Source: an uncultured Oscillospiraceae bacterium
Lineage (GTDB): Bacteria > Bacillota > Clostridia > Oscillospirales > Ruminococcaceae
Length of the DNA stretch: 7,250 bases
NCBI GenBank assembly: GCA_950097605.1
Contig: CATNEU010000074.1
Location: 1-7,250 of the forward strand
Reading direction: 5' to 3'
Of the stretch, positions 1-6,660 are shown piece after piece (positions within the stretch are counted from its first letter, which is position 1; each line of letters opens with the position of its first letter). Below the pieces are notes generated by a model. That model did no database searches. It saw nothing but the letters and a program-made list of their open reading frames with translations, and was not told the DNA's origin. A program made the position numbers and the translations under genes.

Positions 1-1
1 C

Positions 2-316
2 ACAGGCAACTTCCAACTCAACCAGCTTTCGGGGCCGGTCGGCGTGGCGACGGCGATTGGTGAGGCGGCCGGCATGGGTCTGATGAACTTTTTAAACATC
101 GTGGCGTTTATTACAATCAACATCGGCGTATTCAACTTGCTTCCGCTGCCGGCGCTTGATGGCGGGCGGCTGGTGTTTTTGATCATCGAGGGGATCCGCA
201 GAAAGCCGATTAAGCCCCAATATGAGGGCTGGGTGCATCTGGCAGGCCTTGCGCTGCTGATGCTGTTGATGGTGTTTGTGACGTTTAACGATATCATGCG
301 AATCTTTAAGGGGTAG
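2..316 (+). CDS. rseP: RseP-family site-2 intramembrane zinc metalloprotease, C-terminal part
   Basis: The last 104 residues of a membrane-embedded site-2 protease; the N-terminal HExxH active site and most of the PDZ domain lie before the window. The visible part begins in the post-PDZ segment with the typical LSGPVGV (fragment residues 9-15). A hydrophobic helix (about 28-46) runs into NLLPLPALDGGRL (45-57). This is the conserved family motif in which the Asp (D53) supplies the third zinc ligand and the NxxPxP stretch shapes the active site. A final membrane helix (about 78-96) ends in FNDIMRIFKG. Such proteases cut transmembrane anti-sigma factors or remnant signal peptides within the membrane; the substrate here cannot be told. 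The reading frame is open from position 2 to the TAG at 314-316. ispG follows after 6 bp and its ribosome binding site sits inside the end of this gene, so the two are very likely one operon. dxr usually precedes rseP in this arrangement but is outside the window. Confidence 0.93.
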   Translation, partial: TGNFQLNQLSGPVGVATAIGEAAGMGLMNFLNIVAFITINIGVFNLLPLPALDGGRLVFLIIEGIRRKPIKPQYEGWVHLAGLALLMLLMVFVTFNDIMRIFKG

Positions 317-322
317 GGTGCT

Positions 323-1372
323 ATGGAGAACAGAACGGTAAGACCGGTGCGGGTTGGCGGGCTGCAGCTAGGCGGGACCGGCCACATTGCAATCCAGTCG
401 ATGCTCAACGTGCCGGCCGAAGATGTGCAGGGCAATGTGGCGCAGGCGAAACGGCTGGCACAGGCGGGCTGTGAAATCGTCCGTGTGGCGGTGCCCGACC
501 GGGAGAGCGTGCGGCTTGTTGACGCGATCAAAAACGCCGTGGATATCCCGCTTGTGGCGGATATCCACTTCGACTACCGGCTCGCGCTTGCCTGCGTGGA
601 AGCGGGCGTGGATAAAATCCGCATCAACCCCGGCAACATCGGCGGGGACGACCGGGTTAAGCAGGTTGTGGATGCCTGCGGGGCCAAAGGAATTCCCATC
701 CGCATCGGCGTCAACAGCGGTTCTCTCGAGAAAAACATCCTGGCCAAATACGGAAGCCCCACGCCGGAGGCGATGTGCGAGAGCGCGCTGTACCATGTGT
801 CGTTGCTCGAAAAATTCGGCTTTGCGGATATCGTCCTTTCCATCAAGTCCTCGAATGTGGCGAATATGGTCGCGGCCTACCGCCTGGTGGCGGAAAAAAC
901 CTCTTATCCGCTGCATCTGGGTGTGACAGAGGCGGGCACCGAGCGCATGGGAATCATCAAATCGAGCATTGGCATCGGTTCCCTGCTGCTCGATGGCATC
1001 GGCGAGACCATCCGCGTGTCGCTGACGGCGGACCCGGTGCGCGAGATTGCGGCGGCGCAGGATATTTTGAAAGCGCTGGGCCGCTTCGACAAAGGCGTGC
1101 GCATCATATCCTGTCCGACCTGCGGCCGCACCAAAATCGACCTGATCTCGCTTGTCAACCGTGTGGAAAAGGCACTTGCCGGCTGCGACAAGCCGATTAC
1201 CGTCGCCGTGATGGGCTGCATTGTCAACGGTCCCGGAGAGGCCAGGGAGGCCGATATCGGGATCGCAGGCGGGGACGGCTGCGGTCTGCTGTTCAAAAAG
1301 GGCGAGGTCATCCGCAAGGTGCGGGAGGAGGAGCTGCTGGAGCAGCTATTGAAAGAAATAGAACAGATGTAG
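323..1372 (+). CDS. ispG: 4-hydroxy-3-methylbut-2-en-1-yl diphosphate synthase (flavodoxin-type IspG)
   Basis: Complete 349-residue IspG (GcpE), the cytosolic iron-sulphur enzyme of the MEP isoprenoid pathway. It reductively converts methylerythritol cyclodiphosphate (MEcPP) to HMBPP. The N-terminal TIM-barrel domain covers about residues 1-245 (VADIHFDYRLAL at 78-89, IRINPGNIGG at 99-108, GVNSGSLE at 129-136, LGVTEAGTERMGIIKSSIGIGSLL at 199-222). The C-terminal domain holds the [4Fe-4S] ligands: C264 and C267 in SCPTCGRTKIDL, and C299 and E306 in GCIVNGPGEA. Three Cys plus one Glu is the known ligand set, and all are present. The length matches the short bacterial type, without the insertion found in plant enzymes. 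The ATG at 323 is well supported: AAGGGG (308-313) precedes it with 9 nt spacing and overlaps the end of rseP. A strong terminator begins 3 nt after the stop codon, so ispG is the last gene of its operon. Confidence 0.98.
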   Translation: MENRTVRPVRVGGLQLGGTGHIAIQSMLNVPAEDVQGNVAQAKRLAQAGCEIVRVAVPDRESVRLVDAIKNAVDIPLVADIHFDYRLALACVEAGVDKIRINPGNIGGDDRVKQVVDACGAKGIPIRIGVNSGSLEKNILAKYGSPTPEAMCESALYHVSLLEKFGFADIVLSIKSSNVANMVAAYRLVAEKTSYPLHLGVTEAGTERMGIIKSSIGIGSLLLDGIGETIRVSLTADPVREIAAAQDILKALGRFDKGVRIISCPTCGRTKIDLISLVNRVEKALAGCDKPITVAVMGCIVNGPGEAREADIGIAGGDGCGLLFKKGEVIRKVREEELLEQLLKEIEQM

Positions 1373-1375
1373 GGG

Positions 1376-1412
1376 CCAGGCCGTTTTCGATGGAGGAAAA
1401 CGGCCTGGTTTT
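1376..1412 (+). terminator. Intrinsic (Rho-independent) terminator of the rseP-ispG operon
   Basis: A perfect 13-bp stem pairs 1376-1388 (CCAGGCCGTTTTC) with 1396-1408 (GAAAACGGCCTGG) around a 7-nt loop. It is followed directly by TTTT and then GTGTTTT. It begins 3 nt after the ispG stop. Position, GC-rich base and T-tract fit a forward-strand terminator. No A-tract precedes the stem, so it is not clearly bidirectional. Confidence 0.93.
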
Positions 1413-1416
1413 GTGT

Positions 1417-1462
1417 TTTGACGCTCGGGGCACGACAGGCCAGCCTATTTATAAAAAGGCTG
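1417..1462 (+). repeat. Degenerate forward copy of the repeat core plus a small hairpin
   Basis: Positions 1417-1441 match 1505-1529, the core of the larger element's left terminus, at 21 of 25 bases without gaps. A short hairpin follows (CAGCCT 1441-1446 with AGGCTG 1457-1462), as a hairpin also follows the core in the better copy at 1533-1556. It is therefore probably a diverged or decayed copy of the same unit. It starts just inside the T-tract region of the ispG terminator. Confidence 0.6.
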
Positions 1463-1484
1463 TAAAAATATCTTTTTTAATCTA

Positions 1485-1695
1485 TAGATTCATCTGAATT
1501 TTGGTTTGTCGCTCGGGCCGCGACGGGCCCATCCTTTTTGGCACAGCCCAAAAAGGAAGCAAAAAAGCTGGCCAAGGGGGCTAACGGGCCCCTCCAATTG
1601 ACTGTACGCCGTACATAGCGCGGCAAAGGGCGACGGTGTAGCGGTCGCGGGATGGTTGCATGTGGGTCGGGAGCCCTGCCCCCTTCGCAATCCCC
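1485..1695 (+). repeat. Left arm of the large inverted repeat
   Basis: Contains, in order, the outer 11-bp terminus (1485-1495), the GC-rich core (1504-1530), in which GGGCC (1515-1519) can pair with GGCCC (1526-1530), and a local hairpin with a perfect 9-bp stem (1533-1541 with 1548-1556). A diverged stretch follows, then the well-conserved inner block 1622-1652. TGTAC-GCC-GTACA at 1603-1615 is a further small dyad specific to this arm. Confidence 0.75.
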
Positions 1696-1811
1696 GGTCC
1701 AAAAGGGAAGCTAAACTGATGGAAAAAGGCTTGCTGTAAAAGAGAGGAACTGTATCAATAGGCTCTCCCTTGCAGGAAACCTTCTCTAAGCATCCCCACT
1801 TGGGTACGGCT
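1696..1811. other. Central spacer of the large inverted repeat
   Basis: These 116 bp separate the arms and have no long match to either. Local folding potential is modest: ATCCCC at 1792-1797 can pair with GGGGAT at 1812-1817, competing with the arm pairing, and AGAGAGG (1741-1747) can pair with CCTTCTCT (1780-1787) with one bulge. I see no gene here. A weak promoter-like pair, TTGCTG (1731-1736) and TATCAA (1753-1758) with a 16-bp gap, is not convincing. Confidence 0.5.
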
Positions 1812-2017
1812 GGGGATTGTTAAGGGGCGCGTCTTCCGACCCAAGATCGCACTTCCCGCGACCGCTGCGCCGTCGCCCTTTGCCAGTCCGAATACGGCGT
1901 AGAGTCAAATGGAGGAAGGTAGCGGCACCCCTTAACCAGATTTTTGCATCCTTTTTGTCTGTCAAAAAGGATGGGCCCGTCGCGGCCCGAGCGACAAACT
2001 AAAAATAGATGAATCTA
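1812..2017 (-). repeat. Right arm of the large inverted repeat, with an 11-bp hairpin
   Basis: Inverted counterpart of the left arm. It holds the inner block 1854-1884, the 37-bp end block 1963-1999 and the outer 11-bp terminus 2007-2017. The local hairpin is stronger than in the left arm: an 11-bp perfect stem (1947-1957 with 1963-1973) around the loop TCTGT. The two arms keep a hairpin at this position although the loop sequences differ, which suggests that the fold matters more than the loop. Confidence 0.75.
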
Positions 2018-2041
2018 AGGTTAAGGAGAACCAAGCAAAAA

Positions 2042-2088
2042 AGATCGGCCCGTCGCGGCCTGCGCGACAAATGAAAAGCTAGATGAAT
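2042..2088 (-). repeat. Extra reverse copy of the repeat terminus
   Basis: A direct repeat of 1969-2014, offset by 73-74 bp. It shares the GC-rich core (CGGCC...GCGACAAA) and the AGATGAAT end, about 80% identical with a single-base indel in the A-rich stretch. It is therefore a second right-hand terminus placed outside the main element. It mirrors the degenerate forward copy at 1417-1441 on the other side. Confidence 0.72.
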
Positions 2089-2134
2089 AAAAAAGAAAAA
2101 CCGATTCAGAAAATGGTCCATTCTCTTTTCCCCA

Positions 2135-2161
2135 CTGTAAAAACAGTTTTTGTTTTTACAG
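2135..2161. repeat. AT-rich perfect hairpin upstream of the polC promoter
   Basis: CTGTAAAAAC (2135-2144) pairs perfectly with GTTTTTACAG (2152-2161) around a 7-nt loop AGTTTTT. It lacks a GC-rich stem base and a clean T-tract after the stem, so it is a poor terminator. It ends 11 bp before the -35 element of the proposed polC promoter. It could be a small inverted-repeat remnant or an AT-rich upstream element. Confidence 0.5.
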
Positions 2162-2172
2162 CAGTTACCCCC

Positions 2173-2202
2173 TTGAGCCCGCGGGGCGAATGATGGTATA
2201 CT
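2173..2202 (+). promoter_or_regulatory. Probable sigma-A promoter of polC (extended -10)
   Basis: TTGAGC (2173-2178) as -35 and TATACT (2197-2202) as -10 are separated by 18 bp. TGG at 2194-2196 gives a TGn extended -10. Transcription should start near 2208-2210, about 65 nt before the polC start codon. Because the ispG unit ends in a strong terminator, polC needs its own promoter, and this is the best candidate in the spacer. Confidence 0.68.
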
Positions 2203-2218
2203 ATATCGTACACGATAT
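2203..2218. promoter_or_regulatory. Dyad over the expected polC transcription start, possible operator
   Basis: ATATCGT (2203-2209) and ACGATAT (2212-2218) are perfect inverted 7-bp half sites with a 2-bp spacer. The dyad begins immediately after the -10 hexamer. The spacing is too tight for a good RNA hairpin, so protein binding to DNA is more likely than RNA folding. I do not recognise the regulator; it does not resemble a DnaA box or the Gram-positive LexA box. Confidence 0.4.
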
Positions 2219-2247
2219 CCCCTGCCGGCAAATCACCGCAGGGGAGG
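2219..2247 (+). promoter_or_regulatory. polC leader hairpin overlapping the G-rich ribosome-binding-like sequence
   Basis: CCCCTGC (2219-2225) pairs perfectly with GCAGGGG (2238-2244) around a 12-nt loop. The best purine-rich sequence before polC, GGGGAGG (2241-2247), lies partly in the 3' side of this stem and ends 25 nt before the GTG at 2273. That distance is longer than usual, and no ATG, GTG or TTG in the polC frame lies closer. Either initiation uses a weak local sequence (AGTAAAG, 2264-2270) or the leader fold brings the two together. Confidence 0.45.
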
Positions 2248-2272
2248 CGTCACAGTAAGTAACAGTAAAGCG

Positions 2273-5200
2273 GTGAACAGATTGCATAAAAAGCTATTTT
2301 CCGAACTCTTCGCGCCGTTTCTGGCGGACGGCGCATTCCCGGAGGCAATCACAGGCGGAGAGGTGCTCTGCATCGAGATGGACAAAGACGCAAGACAGCT
2401 TGTGGTCACGGTTGTTTTGCAGTCGCCGGTATCCAAAAGCATGCTGGCGGACGCCGAAAAGGCGCTTGCGCAGTCCATGCGGCTCACCAAGTGCCGGTTT
2501 GCCCCCAAATATACGCCCGACCGCTTCACGGCGGCCTATTTTGGGGAGCTCGTGGAGGAACTCCGCCGTCGCGGGCTGTGCATCAACGGCTTTTTCGACA
2601 ATGCGGACGCCATGTTTTCCGATGGGCTTCTGACCGTCAAGCTCGCGCACGGCGGCTATGATCTGCTCAAGGAGATGCGGGTGCCGGAGGAGCTGGTGCG
2701 CATTGTTTCGGAGGAATTTTCCAGGACGATAGAGGTCGCGTTCGAGGGCTGCCTGTCGGTCAGCGAGCAATCCAAGACCTATCAGAATTCGATGAAGCAG
2801 GCGCGCGCTGAAAATAACGCGGTGCGGCAGCAGGTGGCTGAGCAGGTCAAATCAGCCGGACCGGCGGGCGGCGCGAAGGCAAAAACCGCCAAGGTGCTGT
2901 TTGACGCTTCGGATATGCCGATCGAGACCCAGAGCATGTCGGTTGTCATGGGCAAGGCGATCAAGCAAAAGCCGATAGCGCTCGATGAGGTGGACGCCGA
3001 GTCGGGCCGCGTCTGTGTTTGGGGCGACGTGTTTTCGGTTATCCGCCGCGAGACGCGCGACGGCAGCAAGGCGATCTTCTCAATTGATTTTACCGATTAC
3101 ACCAGCTCCAACACGATCAAAACAATCTGCGAAATCGACAAGTGCGCGCAAATCGAATCAATCAAAACCGGGGATACCATCGTTGTGCGCGGCGAGGCGA
3201 GCTATGATAAATACGACCGCGAGGTCTCCATTCGTCCCTATGATATCTGCAAGGTCAAAAAGCTCGAGCGCAGGGACGAAAGCCAGGAGAGACGGGTGGA
3301 GCTGCACTGTCATACCAATATGTCTGCAATGGATGCGATGACCGGCGCCGACAAGCTTGTAAACCGCGCCTTCGGCTGGGGCCATAAGGCGATTGCGATC
3401 ACCGACCACGGCGTTGCGCAGGCGTTCCCCGACGCGATGAACGCCGTGGAGGCGATTGAGAAAAAGGGCGGGGAATTCAAAATTATCTACGGCCTGGAGG
3501 CCTATTTTGTCAACGACAGCGTCGACGTTGTCAGCGGCGACAAGCCGCAGCCGTTCGACGGCGAATTCATCGTGTTTGACCTTGAGACGACCGGGCTTTC
3601 CGCCGCGACCGAACGAATGACCGAAATCGGCGCGGTGCGGATGGTCGGCGGCGAGATCAAGGAGGAGTTCAACACCTTCGTCAACCCGGGCAAGCCCATC
3701 CCGGCCAAAATCACCGAGCTGACCGGCATCACCGACGAGATGGTGGCGGACGCGCCGAGTGAGGAGGAGGCGCTGCGCGCGTTCTATGCGTTTGCGGGGG
3801 ATGGCGTGCTGATCGCGCACAACGCACCGTTCGACACCGCGTTTGTGCGGGCCGCCGCGGGCCGCCACGGTATGGAATTTGGGTTTACCTACATAGACAC
3901 CGTACCGTTGAGCCGCAGCCTGCTGCCCACGCTGCGCAACCACAAGCTGAACACCGTCTCGGCGCACCTCAAGCTGCCCAAGTTCAACCACCACCGCGCA
4001 AGCGACGATGCGCGCGCGCTGGCGCTGATTTACGGCAAGCTCTGCGAGATGATGCGAAGCGAAAAGGGCATTGCAGATATCTGCGAGATCAACACGGCGC
4101 TGGGTGCGGGGGATCCCCGGAAAATTCGCCCCTATCACCAGATTATCCTTGTGAAAAACCAAGTTGGGCTGAAAAATTTATATAAACTGATCTCCAAATC
4201 CCATCTCAACTATTTTTTTAAAAAACCGCGGATTCCCAAAAGCGAGCTGGTCCGCCACCGCGAGGGGCTGCTTGTCGGCAGCGCCTGCGAGGCCGGCGAG
4301 CTGTACCAGGCCGTGCTGGCCGGCCGGCCCTGGAGCGAGCTGTGCAGCCTCGCCAAGTTCTATGATTATCTGGAAATCCAGCCGACCGGCAACAACGAGT
4401 TCATGATCCGCAACGGCATCGTGGATTCCGAGGAGCGCCTGCAGGAGCTCAACCGCACGATTGTCAAGCTTGGACAATCGACCAACCGGCCAGTCGTCGC
4501 GACCTGCGACGTGCACTTTATGGACGAGCGGGACAGCGTGTTCCGCCAAATCCTCATGGCGGGCCAGGGCTTTTCCGACGCGGATTTCCAGCCGCCGCTG
4601 TTTTTCCGCACCACCGAAGAGATGCTTGCGGAATTCGCCTACCTGGGCGCGGAAAAAGCGCGCGAGGTGGTGATCGAAAATCCGAACCGTATTGCCGATA
4701 TGGTGGAAAAAGTGCGGCCGATTCCAAAGGGCACCTATACGCCGACCATCGAAGGCGCGGAGGAGGATCTGCAGCGCATCACCTGGGCGCGCGCCAAAGA
4801 GGTGTATGGCGACCCGCTGCCCGAAATCGTCTCCAAACGGCTGGATCGGGAGCTCGGCTCGATTGTCAAGCATGGCTTCTCGGTGCTGTATATCATCGCC
4901 CAGAAGCTGGTGGCCAAGAGCGAGGAGGACGGCTATCTCGTCGGCAGCCGCGGCTCGGTCGGTTCATCGTTTGTCGCGACGATGGCGGGCATCTCGGAGG
5001 TCAACCCGCTCGCGCCGCACTATGTCTGTCCGCAGTGCAAACATTCAGAGTTCATCACCGACGGCTCGGTCGGCTCGGGCTTCGACCTGCCGGTGAAAAA
5101 CTGCCCGAACTGCGATATCCCGATGACCCAGGACGGGCACGACATCCCGTTCGAGACCTTTCTGGGCTTCAACGGCGACAAGGCGCCCGATATCGACCTG

Positions 5201-6616
5201 AACTTTTCGGGCGAATACCAGTCCAACGCGCACAAGTACACCGAGGAGCTGTTCGGCTCCCAGAACGTGTTTAAAGCCGGCACAATCGGCACGGTTGCGC
5301 AGAAGACGGCCTATGGCTATGTGAAAAAATACCTCGACGAGCGCGGCCGGGTGGTGCACAAGGCCGAGGAAAACCGTCTGACGCTGGGCTGCACCGGCGT
5401 CAAGCGGACGACAGGACAGCACCCGGGCGGCATGGTGGTTGTGCCGAGCGAATACGAGGTGTACGATTTCACGCCGGTGCAGCATCCGGCGGACAGCGCC
5501 GAGAGCGGCGTTGTGACCACCCACTTCGACTTTCACTCGCTGCACGATACGATTCTCAAGCTCGATATACTGGGGCACGATGTGCCGACCCTCTATAAGC
5601 ATCTCGAAACGCTCACGGGCGTCAAGATTGCGGATGTTCCGATGAACGACGAGAAGGTGATCAGCCTGTTCACGAGCACCGAGGCTTTGGGGGTCACGCC
5701 CGAGGATATCGACAGCCTGACCGGCAGCTTTGCGCTGCCCGAGATGGGCACCAGCTTTGTGCGGCAGATGCTGATTGACGCGCAGCCCAAAGCATTTGCC
5801 GACCTATTGCAGATATCGGGCCTTTCGCACGGCACCGACGTCTGGCTCGGTAACGCGCAGGACCTTATCAAAAGCGGCACCTGTACGATTTCGGAGGTCA
5901 TCGGCACGCGCGACAGCATTATGACCTATCTGATGCACAAGGGCCTCGATCCCAGCATGGCGTTCCAGATTATGGAGATCACGCGAAAGGGCAAGGCGAC
6001 CAAGCTGCTGACCGAGGAGCACATAAACGCCATGAAAGAGCACGATGTGCCCCAATGGTATATCGACAGTTGTATGAAGATTAAATACATGTTCCCCAAG
6101 GCGCACGCGGCGGCCTACTTGATTGCGGCAATCCGCCTGGGCTGGTATAAAATCTATCATCCGCTCGCGTTTTACGCGGTGTTCTTTACGGTGCGCGGCG
6201 GAGACTTTGACGCGGAAAGCGCTGTCCGGGGCCGCAGCGCGGTGCAGCTCAAAATGAAAGAGCTCAAAAGCAAGGGCAACGAGCGAAGCGCCAAGGAGGA
6301 GGAGCAGTATGCCACGTTGCAGGTTGTCAATGAGATGATGGCCCGGGGCTTTTCGTTCTTGCCGGTTGATCTGTACAAATCCACGGCGACGATGTACGCG
6401 CTGGAGGATGGGAAAATCCGTCTGCCGTTTACGGCGCTCAAGGGGCTTGGAGAGTCCGCAGCGAAGGGATTGGAAAAGGCCGGAAAAGAAGGGCCGTATA
6501 TCTCGGTGGACGAGGTCTCCACGCGCTCGGGCGCTTCCAAAGGCGTGATTGAGATTCTGGAAAACGCCGGAGCGCTCGAAGGACTGCCCAAAACCAGTCA
6601 AATGACGTTCTTTTAG
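2273..6616 (+). CDS. polC: DNA polymerase III subunit alpha, PolC type (Gram-positive replicative polymerase)
   Basis: Complete 1447-residue PolC, the essential replicative DNA polymerase of Bacillota with built-in proofreading. Domains in order: N-terminal region (about 1-235); OB fold (about 245-330); PHP domain (about 341-425 and 600-750) with H345/H347, D378/H379, E409 and D746/H748; an inserted DEDDh 3'-5' exonuclease (about 431-595) with D436, E438, D521, H574 and D579; then the palm, fingers and tandem HhH region. The polymerase part shows GSRGSVGSS (891-899), a four-Cys zinc site (C919, C922, C944, C947), catalytic D973 and D975 in PDIDLNFSG, GQHPGGMVVVP (1048-1058) and catalytic D1098 in LKLDILGHD. 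The C-terminus QMTFF (1443-1447) matches a sliding-clamp binding peptide. All catalytic residues are present. The GTG start gives MNRLHKKLFSELF, a usual PolC opening; no earlier in-frame start is visible after the promoter. The gene has its own promoter and is followed after 44 bp by a methyltransferase gene, without a terminator between. Confidence 0.98.
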   Translation: MNRLHKKLFSELFAPFLADGAFPEAITGGEVLCIEMDKDARQLVVTVVLQSPVSKSMLADAEKALAQSMRLTKCRFAPKYTPDRFTAAYFGELVEELRRRGLCINGFFDNADAMFSDGLLTVKLAHGGYDLLKEMRVPEELVRIVSEEFSRTIEVAFEGCLSVSEQSKTYQNSMKQARAENNAVRQQVAEQVKSAGPAGGAKAKTAKVLFDASDMPIETQSMSVVMGKAIKQKPIALDEVDAESGRVCVWGDVFSVIRRETRDGSKAIFSIDFTDYTSSNTIKTICEIDKCAQIESIKTGDTIVVRGEASYDKYDREVSIRPYDICKVKKLERRDESQERRVELHCHTNMSAMDAMTGADKLVNRAFGWGHKAIAITDHGVAQAFPDAMNAVEAIEKKGGEFKIIYGLEAYFVNDSVDVVSGDKPQPFDGEFIVFDLETTGLSAATERMTEIGAVRMVGGEIKEEFNTFVNPGKPIPAKITELTGITDEMVADAPSEEEALRAFYAFAGDGVLIAHNAPFDTAFVRAAAGRHGMEFGFTYIDTVPLSRSLLPTLRNHKLNTVSAHLKLPKFNHHRASDDARALALIYGKLCEMMRSEKGIADICEINTALGAGDPRKIRPYHQIILVKNQVGLKNLYKLISKSHLNYFFKKPRIPKSELVRHREGLLVGSACEAGELYQAVLAGRPWSELCSLAKFYDYLEIQPTGNNEFMIRNGIVDSEERLQELNRTIVKLGQSTNRPVVATCDVHFMDERDSVFRQILMAGQGFSDADFQPPLFFRTTEEMLAEFAYLGAEKAREVVIENPNRIADMVEKVRPIPKGTYTPTIEGAEEDLQRITWARAKEVYGDPLPEIVSKRLDRELGSIVKHGFSVLYIIAQKLVAKSEEDGYLVGSRGSVGSSFVATMAGISEVNPLAPHYVCPQCKHSEFITDGSVGSGFDLPVKNCPNCDIPMTQDGHDIPFETFLGFNGDKAPDIDLNFSGEYQSNAHKYTEELFGSQNVFKAGTIGTVAQKTAYGYVKKYLDERGRVVHKAEENRLTLGCTGVKRTTGQHPGGMVVVPSEYEVYDFTPVQHPADSAESGVVTTHFDFHSLHDTILKLDILGHDVPTLYKHLETLTGVKIADVPMNDEKVISLFTSTEALGVTPEDIDSLTGSFALPEMGTSFVRQMLIDAQPKAFADLLQISGLSHGTDVWLGNAQDLIKSGTCTISEVIGTRDSIMTYLMHKGLDPSMAFQIMEITRKGKATKLLTEEHINAMKEHDVPQWYIDSCMKIKYMFPKAHAAAYLIAAIRLGWYKIYHPLAFYAVFFTVRGGDFDAESAVRGRSAVQLKMKELKSKGNERSAKEEEQYATLQVVNEMMARGFSFLPVDLYKSTATMYALEDGKIRLPFTALKGLGESAAKGLEKAGKEGPYISVDEVSTRSGASKGVIEILENAGALEGLPKTSQMTFF

Positions 6617-6660
6617 CCGGTGAACCCTCGGAAAATATATCCAAGGAGTATAGATAAGAT

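Larger units (their letters stand above)
1485..2017. repeat. Large imperfect inverted repeat, probable non-autonomous miniature-type element
   Basis: Two arms of about 210 bp face each other around a 116-bp centre. The ends match as an 11-bp inverted pair (1485-1495 with 2007-2017). Just inside is a perfect 37-bp inverted pair (1504-1540 with 1963-1999). Further in, 1622-1652 pairs with 1854-1884 at 29 of 31 positions, and both mismatches would be G-U pairs in a + strand transcript. The innermost pair is AATCCCC (1689-1695) with GGGGATT (1812-1818). Intervening arm sequence is clearly related but has substitutions and small indels. Each arm also holds a local hairpin. The two short ORFs inside read the same repeat in different frames on the two arms, so the element appears non-coding. 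No transposase or clear target duplication is seen. It could be a MITE-like element, two copies of one repeat inserted tail to tail, or a structured RNA locus. A similar repeat in related Ruminococcaceae seems plausible to me but is unverified. Confidence 0.8.

Noticed and set aside
368..916. Minus-strand ORF of 182 residues opposite ispG
   Set aside because: A shadow of the GC-rich ispG coding frame; ispG is complete and conserved throughout, and the reverse translation shows no domain.
1490..1702. Minus-strand ORF of 70 residues in the left repeat arm
   Set aside because: It lies wholly in repeat sequence. The matching stretch of the right arm is open in a different frame with unrelated protein sequence, so the frame is not preserved between copies. 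No convincing ribosome binding site or recognisable domain was seen.
1731..1758. Promoter inside the repeat centre (TTGCTG, 16 bp, TATCAA)
   Set aside because: Both hexamers are weak, the spacer is short and no gene or clear RNA follows.
1817..2002. Plus-strand ORF of 61 residues in the right repeat arm
   Set aside because: Arg/Pro-rich, low-complexity translation of GC-rich repeat, in a different frame from the left-arm ORF, ending inside the repeat terminus. Most likely not a protein.
1477..2024. TTAA at 1477-1480 and 2021-2024 as a target-site duplication of the large element
   Set aside because: The distances to the terminal repeats differ on the two sides (4 and 3 bp), and TTAA is common in AT-rich flanks.
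1417..2088. Possible CRISPR array
   Set aside because: The repeat copies are inverted as well as direct, differ in sequence and lack regular 30-40 bp spacers; no cas gene is present.
2135..2161. Intrinsic terminator upstream of polC
   Set aside because: The stem is nearly all A-T apart from its ends and no T-tract follows the 3' arm; it is reported only as a hairpin.
3158..4162. Long minus-strand ORF (334 residues) opposite the PolC PHP/exonuclease region, and a similar one at 5804-6601
   Set aside because: His/Arg/Val-rich antisense translations caused by codon bias in polC. The forward frame carries all catalytic motifs without interruption.
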